Source: Gemmatimonadota bacterium (GTDB lineage Bacteria; Gemmatimonadota; Gemmatimonadetes; Gemmatimonadales; GWC2-71-9). Taken from it: a stretch of 13,084 nt of DNA. Made by a program: the position numbers and the translations under genes. Every line of letters starts with the position of its first letter. Within the stretch, counting starts at the first letter, position 1. The notes under the pieces were generated by a model that saw nothing but the letters and a program-made list of their open reading frames with translations, was not told where the DNA came from and searched no databases. Below, in pieces: positions 1-6,149 of the stretch. The stretch spans positions 1-13,084 of the forward strand of contig QHTS01000078.1 of the NCBI GenBank assembly GCA_003220905.1. The letters run 5' to 3'.

Positions 1-818
1 TCGCCGAGGATCTCGAACATCGGCTTCAGGAGCTTCTTGCCCGCCAGGATGAAGAACGCACGTCGCGGCGCGGGCGAAGAGAAATAGTGCCCTAGGCGCT
101 CGATGAAGCCGGCCCGCTCCCGCTGCACGGGGGGCAGGAATGCGAGCATCTCCACGGCGAAGATGGTCGGAGGGAAGGCATGGGGATCGAGCACCGTCTT
201 CCCCTGGGCCTTCTTGAAGGGGTTCGCGGCCAGCTCGCTGCGCAGGTACTGGGAGATGTTGCTGGCGATGGTATGTGCCGTGCCGCGCACCCGCGGATCG
301 TCGCTGTGCCCACCGCGCGCCAGCGCGCACGCCGCCCCCTCGCGCCCCATGCGGCGCGCCCAGCGCCCCAGCCCGGGGTCCGTCTTGGCAGGCTTTTGGA
401 ACTCGATCAGCAGCTCGAGCGCCCGCTGGGCGACCGTTCGATCGGGATCGTCGGTCTCGATGCGCGATAGCAGCTGAAACAGGAACCGGTCGGCGTTGCG
501 AAACACCCGCTCCGATGGCGGCCACCCCAGCTCGAGCAGCCGCCGGTAGTGATATACCGTGCCCGGCTCGGTCCAACCGTACGTCTTGGATGCCGCGGGC
601 GCCAACAGGTTCCCGCTCCACAGCCCCGTAGCCTTCTGCTTGCGCGCGATCGCCTGAGCGGGCTTGTAGTGTGTCACCGATTGACGCAACGCCTCGAGGC
701 GCGCCGGGTCCCGCTCGACCTCCGGCACCACTTCGGCGTAGGCTCGATACACGATCGGCGGGCTCGCCGCCTCGAGCAGCCACGACAGCGGCAGCCGATG
801 CGATGTGGGGAGTTCCAG
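1..818 (-). CDS. Hypothetical protein, helical-repeat (squalene-cyclase-like fold?) type, C-terminus outside window
   Basis: The minus strand is open from a TAA at 870-872 to the left edge in the frame whose codons end at positions 3, 6, 9 and so on, giving about 270 residues. The translation has natural protein character: SWLLEAASPPIVYRAYAEV near the N-terminus, then GLWSGNLLAP, EPGTVYHYRRLLELGW, ARRMGREGAACALARGGHSD and AFPPTIFAVEMLAFLPP. The pattern of short helices, with a W-x-G segment followed by a GT-x-x-Y-x-x-x-LLELG segment, resembles uncharacterised proteins with alpha/alpha-toroid repeats like squalene cyclase or prenyltransferase. That likeness is from memory and no function is claimed. 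No ATG, GTG or TTG lies in frame before GTG 750-752, which would cut into the conserved-looking SWLLEA segment. CTG 816-818 is offered as the start because GGAG sits 7 bases upstream. It is downstream of, and on the same strand as, the M28 peptidase gene. Confidence 0.72.
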   Translation of the reverse strand, partial: MELPTSHRLPLSWLLEAASPPIVYRAYAEVVPEVERDPARLEALRQSVTHYKPAQAIARKQKATGLWSGNLLAPAASKTYGWTEPGTVYHYRRLLELGWPPSERVFRNADRFLFQLLSRIETDDPDRTVAQRALELLIEFQKPAKTDPGLGRWARRMGREGAACALARGGHSDDPRVRGTAHTIASNISQYLRSELAANPFKKAQGKTVLDPHAFPPTIFAVEMLAFLPPVQRERAGFIERLGHYFSSPAPRRAFFILAGKKLLKPMFEILG

Positions 819-873
819 GTGCCCACTCCGGAGTGCGGGAGGTGCGACTGCCGCAAGGCGGGCGCAAACTTAT

Positions 874-906
874 GTGGGTGCCTCCCAATAGGCCAGAGGC
901 ACCCAC
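874..906. repeat. Perfect inverted repeat, 11-bp stem and 11-base loop
   Basis: The arms are GTGGGTGCCTC (874-884) and GAGGCACCCAC (896-906), a perfect inverted repeat around an 11-base loop. It lies 70 bases after the M28 peptidase stop in the direction of that gene, and 56 bases before the proposed start of the next minus-strand gene. The stem is stable enough for a transcription terminator of the M28 transcript. Neither side carries a T-tract (the minus strand continues ATAAGTTTG), so a classic intrinsic terminator is not shown. An operator or an mRNA 5' structure for the downstream gene is equally possible. Confidence 0.5.
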
Positions 907-939
907 GTTCCAGTCTCCGAAATGGTCACATAGCGCTTG

Positions 940-968
940 TTGACACCAACTTACATATACTGCAATAT
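940..968 (+). promoter_or_regulatory. Possible sigma70-type promoter pointing into the antisense strand of the M28 gene
   Basis: A perfect TTGACA (940-945) is followed after 17 bases by CAATAT (963-968), a poor -10 match of 3 out of 6. The stretch is unusually A/T-rich for this window. Transcription from it would run antisense into the 3' end of the M28 peptidase gene, with no plus-strand gene to serve. It may be chance, or the A/T-rich patch may instead serve the minus-strand hypothetical gene. No good minus-strand promoter boxes were found there. Confidence 0.2.
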
Positions 969-974
969 GCTGCA
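955..974. repeat. Tandem imperfect 10-bp repeat
   Basis: ATATACTGCA (955-964) is followed directly by ATATGCTGCA (965-974), 9 of 10 bases identical. The pair ends one base before the stop codon of the M28 peptidase gene, in the A/T-rich patch. It could be a binding site for a dimeric regulator or simply a local duplication. Confidence 0.4.
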
Positions 975-975
975 C

Positions 976-2619
976 TCAAGGATGCGCGCGTCCTGCCGGC
1001 CGCTGGAATTCTGAATTCGGAAGCCACCGCGGCATCGCCGGCGCGTTCGCCACCGCCAGCGCGACCCGCACCGCCACCCGCACCTCCTGCGCCATCCCCG
1101 CGTAGCTGAACGTGGGGCGGTACTCGTCGCCCGGCTGGTGGTAGCGCTCGCGATTGTAGCGCGCGGCCTCCTGCTCGCCCCAGCCGGCGGGCCGGCCGAC
1201 GAAGTCCCTGCCGGGCTCGATCGACAACGCCGGCACGCCGGCCTTTGAAAACGGAAAGTGATCGGACCGATAGAACGAGCCCCGCACGTCGGGCTCGTGG
1301 ACCACCGCCAGCGATTCGGCGCGGGCCGCTGCATCGAATACCGCGCCGAGGGTCGAGCGGTCGACGCCGAGCGCGTCGATGTCGCGCGTCGCCCCGCGGA
1401 CGTTTGTTACATCGAGATTGATCTCCGCCGCCGTTTGCTCGAGGGGGACGAGGGGATCCCGCGTGTAGGCCTCGCTGCCGAGCAAGCCGCTCTCCTCGGC
1501 CGTGGTCGCTACGAACAGCAGCGTCCGCCGGGGGCGGGGCTGCACCTGAGCCAGCGCCGCGGCGGCGCCGAGCATCGCCGCGACGCCCGACGCGTTGTCC
1601 TCCGCGCCGTTGTAGATCGAGTCGCCGTTCGCGACCGGGCCGATCCCCTTGTGATCCCAGTGTGCCGTGAACAGCACCGCCTGGCGGGTCAGCGCCGGGT
1701 CGCTCCCGGGTATCCTGGCCACGACGTTTTCCGAACGGACGTGACGCAGCGCGCTCGTGACCTCGACGGCGACGTTGATCCCGGTCGCCACCGGACGGAA
1801 CTCGCGGCGCGCCGCCGCGCGAGTCAGTGAATCGAGGTTGAGGCCGGCCCGGGCGAGTGCGGCCTCAGCCGCGTCGTGCGTCACCCACGCGGCGAACGCG
1901 ATGCTGTGCGCGGCGGGCCGGTCGAGCTTGAATTGCTCCACCGACCAGGAACCGCGCACCACGTCCCATCCGTAGGTCGCGCTCTCGGCGGTGTGGAGGA
2001 GGATCGCGCCCACCGCGCCGCGGCGCGCTGCTTCCTCGAGCTTGTACGTCCAGCGGCCGTAGTACGTCAGGGCCCGCCCGTTGAAGATGGTCGAGTCCTG
2101 AAGGCCGGGATCGTTCACGAGCATCAAGAGCACCTTACCGCGAACGTCCACGTCCTTGTAGTCGTCCCACTGCCACTCCTCCGCGTCGACGCCGTAGCCG
2201 ACGAACACGACCTCGCCCTCGGCGACGATGTGACTCTCCGGCCGCTCCGCCCACGCCACGAAGTCGCCGAGATAGGTGAGCGACCGGGTCGCGCCGCCCT
2301 TGCCCCACACGAGCGACGGGTGCGGCGTCATGCCGACGAGCGCCACGGGTTGGAAGTACGATCCGTCGCTGCCCGCAGGCTCCAGGCCGAGCGCCTCGAA
2401 CTGGGCCGCGATGTACTTCGCGGCCAATCGGCCGCCGCGCGTCGCCGGCGCGCGGCCCTCGAGCAGGTCATCGGCGAGGTATTTCAGATGCGCGTCCATC
2501 GCCGCAGTGCTCACGGCGGCAGTGGGAGCACCGAGGCTCGCCGGCGTGGCGGCGGGCGCCGGCGCGCCGGTGCAAGCGAACGACGTCATGATGACAGCAG
2601 TCGGCCATTTCAGGGACAC
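976..2619 (-). CDS. Secreted M28-family zinc aminopeptidase with PA-type insert
   Basis: A 547-residue exported metallopeptidase expected to remove N-terminal amino acids from peptides with two zinc ions. The M28 signature is complete: HWDHK (H320, D322), EDNASGVAAML (D341), TAEESGLLGSEAY (E375/E376, general base and zinc ligand), INLDVTN (D403) and RSDHFPFSKAG (H454). Residues about 130-280 form a protease-associated (PA) type insert, including KVLLMLVNDPG and GAVGAILLHTA, as in larger secreted M28 enzymes. The N-terminus has a hydrophobic stretch with Cys16 in SFAC. This is a weak lipobox, so either a lipoprotein or a Sec-secreted protein is possible. The start is GTG 2617-2619, chosen because AAAGGAG lies 8 bases upstream. 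A small membrane-protein gene ends 20 bp upstream on the same strand, so the two are probably cotranscribed. The substrate is unknown; the family call is firm. Confidence 0.93.
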   Translation of the reverse strand: MSLKWPTAVIMTSFACTGAPAPAATPASLGAPTAAVSTAAMDAHLKYLADDLLEGRAPATRGGRLAAKYIAAQFEALGLEPAGSDGSYFQPVALVGMTPHPSLVWGKGGATRSLTYLGDFVAWAERPESHIVAEGEVVFVGYGVDAEEWQWDDYKDVDVRGKVLLMLVNDPGLQDSTIFNGRALTYYGRWTYKLEEAARRGAVGAILLHTAESATYGWDVVRGSWSVEQFKLDRPAAHSIAFAAWVTHDAAEAALARAGLNLDSLTRAAARREFRPVATGINVAVEVTSALRHVRSENVVARIPGSDPALTRQAVLFTAHWDHKGIGPVANGDSIYNGAEDNASGVAAMLGAAAALAQVQPRPRRTLLFVATTAEESGLLGSEAYTRDPLVPLEQTAAEINLDVTNVRGATRDIDALGVDRSTLGAVFDAAARAESLAVVHEPDVRGSFYRSDHFPFSKAGVPALSIEPGRDFVGRPAGWGEQEAARYNRERYHQPGDEYRPTFSYAGMAQEVRVAVRVALAVANAPAMPRWLPNSEFQRPAGRAHP

Positions 2620-2624
2620 GTGGC

Positions 2625-2634
2625 TTGCTCCTTT
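2625..2634 (-). promoter_or_regulatory. Strong ribosome binding site of the M28 gene
   Basis: The minus strand reads CCAAAGGAGC just upstream of GTG 2617-2619. AGGAG with 8 bases of spacing is near-ideal Shine-Dalgarno geometry. This fixes the GTG start rather than the internal ATG codons. It lies in the short gap after the small upstream gene, which fits translation from a shared message. Confidence 0.7.
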
Positions 2635-2639
2635 GGAAG

Positions 2640-2834
2640 TCAGTCGGCCTCGCCGGTGAGCACGAACGTGGAGTCGTCAATTCCGGAGCTCTCCTTCACG
2701 CGCGGACTCTGGAACGTGCCGGTCAGGGCGACGTTGGGAATGCTTTGCAGTGTGAGTAGGAGGAGGATCACGACCTCCAAGGAAATCGGCTTGCTCGGGC
2801 CTCGGCAAGGGGTCATCTTTCGCGCGATGCTCAC
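2640..2834 (-). CDS. Small hypothetical single-pass membrane protein
   Basis: A 64-codon reading frame that I do not recognise. It has a short basic N-terminus, one hydrophobic segment (EVVILLLLTLQ, about residues 20-32) and a polar tail containing TGTFQSPRVKE and DDSTFVLTGEAD. This looks like a one-helix membrane protein with the tail on one face. G or C dominates third codon positions in the second half, and the sequence is not low-complexity, so it looks like real coding. It ends 20 bp before the M28 peptidase start on the same strand, suggesting an operon. The start is uncertain: GTG 2832-2834 (GGGAG 9 bases upstream) would overlap the divergent aconitase-like gene by 8 bp, ATG 2814-2816 would leave a 10-bp gap, and TTG 2778-2780 is also possible. 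Confidence 0.55.
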   Translation of the reverse strand: MSIARKMTPCRGPSKPISLEVVILLLLTLQSIPNVALTGTFQSPRVKESSGIDDSTFVLTGEAD

Positions 2835-4854
2835 TGCGTTGCGCTCCCGTCGCGTCGAGAAACTGCCGGATCAAGTGGTGCTCCGGGGGCGGATCCTGTT
2901 CCTGGCGGAGGACGCGGACCTGGTGCGCCGGCAGCTCGAGGGGCAGGATATCGACTGGCATCCTGCGACCAAGCTCCGCGACAACATCTCCACCGACGAA
3001 ATAACTCCCGCCTACATCTGTTACTACTACGACGAAACCCTGGGCGACTTTCCCTACCTGGGCCTCAAGTGCGGCGAGGAGTTCCCCATCACCCGCGGGT
3101 CGGTGAAGCGCGGCGGCTTTGTCGCTTCGGTGAGCGGGAAGCGCCGGGGCAAGGGCTCTTCGCGCGAGCAGTCGCCGTACGCCGAGATGTGCGCCGGGAT
3201 CAGGCTGGTCGTCGCGGAGAACATCGAGCGCATTTATCGGGAGAACTGTCAGAACCTGGGCGTCTTGGCCACGACGGACTTCTCGATCATCGACCGGGTG
3301 CGACGCGGCGAGGCGATCCCCCTGAGCGCGTTCACCGCGGGCGAAGGCGAGATCACCCGCGGGATCATCGAGTACGGGGGGCTGTTCAACTTCAACGTCG
3401 CCCGGCTCCAGGGGAAGGTCGTGCTCTCACCACCCGCCACCCCACCTCGCCCCATGACCCTCGGCGAGAAGATCATCGCCCGCCATTGGGTGGTGGACCC
3501 GTCCAAGGGGAAGATCGGCGTCCCGGCGGTCAAGCCGGGGGACGAGGGGTTCGTGGTCACCGACGTCCGGTTCAGCCACGAGTACGTCACCCCTATGGCG
3601 GCGATCTTTTTCGAGCAGCTCGTGGGACCGGACGAGAAGGTGCACGACCCGGGCTCGATCCTCATGTTCCGCGATCACCTCACCTTCCTCGGGGAGGCGA
3701 TGACGCCCGAGCGCGTGAAGGAGGGCCTGCTCGACGTGGCACTCGAGCTCGAAAAGAAGCAGCGCGCGTTCGCGGAGAAGCAGGGGATCCGGCTGTACGG
3801 CGAGCTGCGGCTGGGCCACCACGGGTCCGAGGCGATCTGCCACTCCAAGATCCTCGAGGGGCACGCCGAGCCGGGGATGGTGATCATCGGGAGCGACTCC
3901 CACACGCCGCACGCCGGAGCCGTGGGGTGCGTCGCCTTCGGGGTCGGCACGACGGCGATCTTCAACTCCTGGATCACGAAGGACGTGCGGCTCACGGTGC
4001 CCGAGACCGTGAAAGTCGTCGTGCACGGCAGGAAGCCCGACAACGTGACGGCAAAGGACTTCATGCTCGAGATCCTGCGCCACCCGTACGTGAAGAGCGG
4101 CCGTGCGATCGGGAAACTGGTGGAATACTGTGGTGATGCTGTCGAGTCGCTGTCCGTAGACGAGCGCGCCACGATGACCAACATGACGGCCGAAGTCGGT
4201 GGCTTCACCGGCTACGTCGCTCCCGACGAGAAGACCGTCGCGTACCTCATGGAGTATCGCGGGATGACGCGGGACGCGGCGGAGCGGCTGTGTCAGGGTC
4301 TCTCGAGCGACGCGGGCGCCGAGTACTGCCAGGTGATCGAGATCGACGCCGGCGCGATCCGGCCGCTGATCGCGCTCCCGGGCGACCCCGGGAACGGGCG
4401 CTACATCGCAGAGACCGCGGAGCGGGTGAGGGTGGACATCGCGTACGCCGGGTCTTGCACCGCGGGAAAAAAGGAAGACATGGACATGTACGCGCGCGTG
4501 CTGGAGGAGGCGGCGGAGCGAGGGGAGCGCGTCGCGCCGTGGGTGCGCTTCTACATCCAGTGCGGATCGCAGGACGTGAAGCGCTACTGCGAGGCGCGGG
4601 GATACCTCGAGCTGTTTCGGAAGGTGGGGGCCACGTTCCTCGAGCCGTCCTGCGGCGCCTGCATCAACGCGGGGCCCGGGGTCTCGAAGACGGGCGCCGA
4701 CGTGACCATCAGCGCGATCAACCGCAACTTTCCGGGTCGCTCGGGGCCCGGCCAGCTCTACCTCGCCAATCCCTACACCGTCGCCGCATCGGCTATCGCG
4801 GGCTACATCACCGAGTGGCAGCCCGGGATGGCCCTCGCGGAACCGTCGGCTTGA
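2827..4854 (+). CDS. Aconitase/isopropylmalate dehydratase family enzyme, fused with swivel domain first
   Basis: A 675-residue [4Fe-4S] hydro-lyase. Residues about 20-200 are a LeuD-like swivel domain: DNISTDEITPA (52-62) and the substrate-carboxylate loop GKGSSREQ (108-115), where Ser111-Ser112-Arg113 match the active-site SSR of aconitase. From MTLGEKIIARH (210-220) the LeuC-like catalytic domain begins, with GSDSHTPHAGAVG (355-367) and the three cluster cysteines C544 (AGSCTAGKKEDM), C609 and C612 (EPSCGACI). INRNFPGR (631-638) is also typical. Normal enzymes of this class are two subunits (LeuC/LeuD) or have the swivel domain at the C-terminus (AcnA), and AcnB has an extra HEAT-like domain that is absent here. 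SCTAG replaces the usual SCTNG. The substrate cannot be read from sequence: aconitate, homoaconitate, isopropylmalate or methylcitrate derivatives are all possible. The start is uncertain: AAGGGG is 14 bases upstream, rather far. It is the only plus-strand gene. Confidence 0.9.
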   Translation: MLTALRSRRVEKLPDQVVLRGRILFLAEDADLVRRQLEGQDIDWHPATKLRDNISTDEITPAYICYYYDETLGDFPYLGLKCGEEFPITRGSVKRGGFVASVSGKRRGKGSSREQSPYAEMCAGIRLVVAENIERIYRENCQNLGVLATTDFSIIDRVRRGEAIPLSAFTAGEGEITRGIIEYGGLFNFNVARLQGKVVLSPPATPPRPMTLGEKIIARHWVVDPSKGKIGVPAVKPGDEGFVVTDVRFSHEYVTPMAAIFFEQLVGPDEKVHDPGSILMFRDHLTFLGEAMTPERVKEGLLDVALELEKKQRAFAEKQGIRLYGELRLGHHGSEAICHSKILEGHAEPGMVIIGSDSHTPHAGAVGCVAFGVGTTAIFNSWITKDVRLTVPETVKVVVHGRKPDNVTAKDFMLEILRHPYVKSGRAIGKLVEYCGDAVESLSVDERATMTNMTAEVGGFTGYVAPDEKTVAYLMEYRGMTRDAAERLCQGLSSDAGAEYCQVIEIDAGAIRPLIALPGDPGNGRYIAETAERVRVDIAYAGSCTAGKKEDMDMYARVLEEAAERGERVAPWVRFYIQCGSQDVKRYCEARGYLELFRKVGATFLEPSCGACINAGPGVSKTGADVTISAINRNFPGRSGPGQLYLANPYTVAASAIAGYITEWQPGMALAEPSA

Positions 4855-4866
4855 CGGTCGGGCCGG

Positions 4867-6084
4867 TTAGCGGCCGCCGCGGCTCGAGACGCTCGCTCCC
4901 GCCGCCGGCTCGGCGCTCTGCTTCGGTCGCAGCGAGCCGCGCTGGTACACACTCCGCGGGTTCCACAACACCCATGACGTGATGCCCAGGTCCTCGACCG
5001 CGCGGATCTGCTCGCGGATCTCGAAGGGCGTGTAGCGGGGCAGCCGGCGCCCGAGCGTGAACGCTTGCAGGAAGGGGCGGATCTCGGCCGATCCCGGGAG
5101 CGGCTCCGAGCGCTTCAGCGCCTCGGTCAGGGCGCTGCGCACGATGCGGTACGGCTGGCCGTTGGGCCACGCATAGCCGAAGGCGCCGCGGTAGTAGTGA
5201 CTCGGGTACACCATCGGCAGCACCACGTCGGCCACGCTCACGAAGTCCTCCCACACCTGCCCGATGCCGAGGTCGCCCGTGGCGGACGCGGTGAGCCCGA
5301 AAATGTCGAACGTGACCGGTACGCCCGATGTCTTCAAGCGATCCTTGAGCAGTGCCACGTGTTCGCGCACCGCTTCGCGCTGGGTCTGCCCCGACCGGTG
5401 CGCGGGGAAGATCGCGGTCGCCATCCGCTCCCGGGGCTCGTCGGGGAAACGCACGTAGTCGAACTGCACCTCCTGGAATCCCATCTGCGCGGCTTCGTGC
5501 GCGAGCTGGGCGGAATAAATCCAGACGGAGTCGTTGTAGGCGTCCACCCACGCGCTGTTGATCCGGTCGCGCCACAGCTCGCCCGTCACGCGGTCCTTGA
5601 CCGACCACGCGCCCTTCCGCTCCGCGAGGAGGGGATCCTTCGCGACCACGATGCGCGCGATGGCGTAGATGTGGTGCGCCGCAAGCGTGTCGAGCCGCGC
5701 CCGCGCATCCTTCGCGCGCACGCAGCGGTTCGCACCGATCTGCTCGGCGGTGGGTACCGTCGAGGGGTAGAGCAGGCATCCGGTGTCGTCTTTCACGTCG
5801 ACGACGAAGGCATTGATCTCGGTCTCGTCGGCGAGGCGCACGAGCTGCCACAGTTTTGGCGACCCGAACGCCCACGCGTTGACGTACAGTCCTTTGATCT
5901 TCGCGGTCGGCGGGAGCAGCACGGACTCTTGCTGCATGTACCGGATCTCGGTGGGTCGCAGCAGGACCTTGACTTGATCCGCGGGACTCGCGGTCACGAC
6001 CACGGCGCTGTCTTGTGCAAAAAGGCCGCGACTCATGATGAGCGCGGCCAGCAAGAGCACACCTGCCTGCCGGACCACAGCCAT
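4867..6084 (-). CDS. Secreted DUF4015-family putative glycoside hydrolase
   Basis: A 405-residue protein with a Sec signal peptide (VLLLAALIMSRGLFAQ, cleavage probably after residue 23 or 24). The body matches the DUF4015 (PF13200) TIM-barrel pattern: IKGLYVNAWAFG, INAFVVDVKDDTG, IYAIARIVVAKDP, a conserved-looking EVQFDYVRFPDEP, VPVTFDIFGLTA, VVLPMVYPSHYYRGAFG and ITSWVLWNPRSVY. The family is related to alpha-amylase-like hydrolases. Asp/Glu residues in VDVKDDTG and EVQFDYVRFP are the natural catalytic candidates. The true substrate is unknown; a cell-wall or exopolysaccharide glycan is a reasonable guess for an exported enzyme. No Shine-Dalgarno precedes ATG 6082-6084, but a promoter at 6095-6123 would start the mRNA about 4 bases upstream of the ATG. 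It converges on the aconitase-like gene with only 12 bp between stop codons and no visible terminator. Confidence 0.87.
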   Translation of the reverse strand: MAVVRQAGVLLLAALIMSRGLFAQDSAVVVTASPADQVKVLLRPTEIRYMQQESVLLPPTAKIKGLYVNAWAFGSPKLWQLVRLADETEINAFVVDVKDDTGCLLYPSTVPTAEQIGANRCVRAKDARARLDTLAAHHIYAIARIVVAKDPLLAERKGAWSVKDRVTGELWRDRINSAWVDAYNDSVWIYSAQLAHEAAQMGFQEVQFDYVRFPDEPRERMATAIFPAHRSGQTQREAVREHVALLKDRLKTSGVPVTFDIFGLTASATGDLGIGQVWEDFVSVADVVLPMVYPSHYYRGAFGYAWPNGQPYRIVRSALTEALKRSEPLPGSAEIRPFLQAFTLGRRLPRYTPFEIREQIRAVEDLGITSWVLWNPRSVYQRGSLRPKQSAEPAAGASVSSRGGR

Positions 6085-6094
6085 AGGGGGCTAC

Positions 6095-6123
6095 ACGATA
6101 GGAATCACCGGACAATCGGACAA
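6095..6123 (-). promoter_or_regulatory. Sigma70-like promoter giving a near-leaderless mRNA for the DUF4015 gene
   Basis: Read on the minus strand, TTGTCC (6118-6123, 4 of 6 with TTGACA) is separated by exactly 17 bases from TATCGT (6095-6100, 4 of 6 with TATAAT, keeping the key A2 and T6). The expected start is near 6088, only about 4 bases before ATG 6082-6084. This agrees with the lack of any ribosome binding site there. The -35 hexamer is inside one copy of a CGGACAA direct repeat. Confidence 0.5.
6109..6123. repeat. Direct repeat CGGACAA-T-CGGACAA
   Basis: Two identical 7-base copies (6109-6115 and 6117-6123) are separated by one base, giving an 8-bp period. They overlap the proposed -35 box and the adjacent spacer of the DUF4015 gene promoter, so they may be a regulator contact site. 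At this size a chance occurrence is possible. Confidence 0.3.
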
Positions 6124-6131
6124 GAGACGGG

Positions 6132-6149
6132 CGTCACTTTACCGTGACG
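6132..6149. repeat. Short inverted repeat across the stop codon of the M14 gene
   Basis: CGTCAC (6132-6137) and GTGACG (6144-6149) form a 6-bp stem with the loop TTTACC, which contains the TAA stop of the M14 peptidase gene (6139-6141). No T-tract follows on the minus strand. It may slow or end transcription before the separately promoted DUF4015 gene, but the evidence is modest. Confidence 0.3.

Noticed and set aside
824..835. 12-bp palindrome CACTCCGGAGTG near the start of the left-edge gene
   Set aside because: The palindrome is real, but it is short, GC-rich and isolated, and overlaps the proposed Shine-Dalgarno. Chance is sufficient.
1006..1018. GAATTC-T-GAATTC, which could suggest a cloning or vector artefact
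   Set aside because: It reads in frame as PNSEFQRP in the natural C-terminus of the M28 protein, with no other vector sequence nearby.
549..1109. 186-codon plus-strand frame crossing the left intergenic region
   Set aside because: It overlaps antisense to two better-supported minus-strand genes and ends in Pro/Ala low-complexity typical of a shadow frame.
1876..2826. Long plus-strand extension in frame upstream of the aconitase-like gene
   Set aside because: It runs antisense through the well-supported M28 gene, is rich in Arg/Ala/His as GC-rich shadows are, and shows no family motif. The real gene begins near 2827.
4855..4866. Bidirectional terminator between the convergent aconitase-like and DUF4015 genes
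   Set aside because: Only 12 bp separate the stop codons, and no stem with a T-tract could be found there.
4808..6115. 435-codon minus-strand frame overlapping the DUF4015 gene
   Set aside because: It is a different frame of the same region, Arg-rich and without domains. The 405-codon frame has a signal peptide and family motifs.
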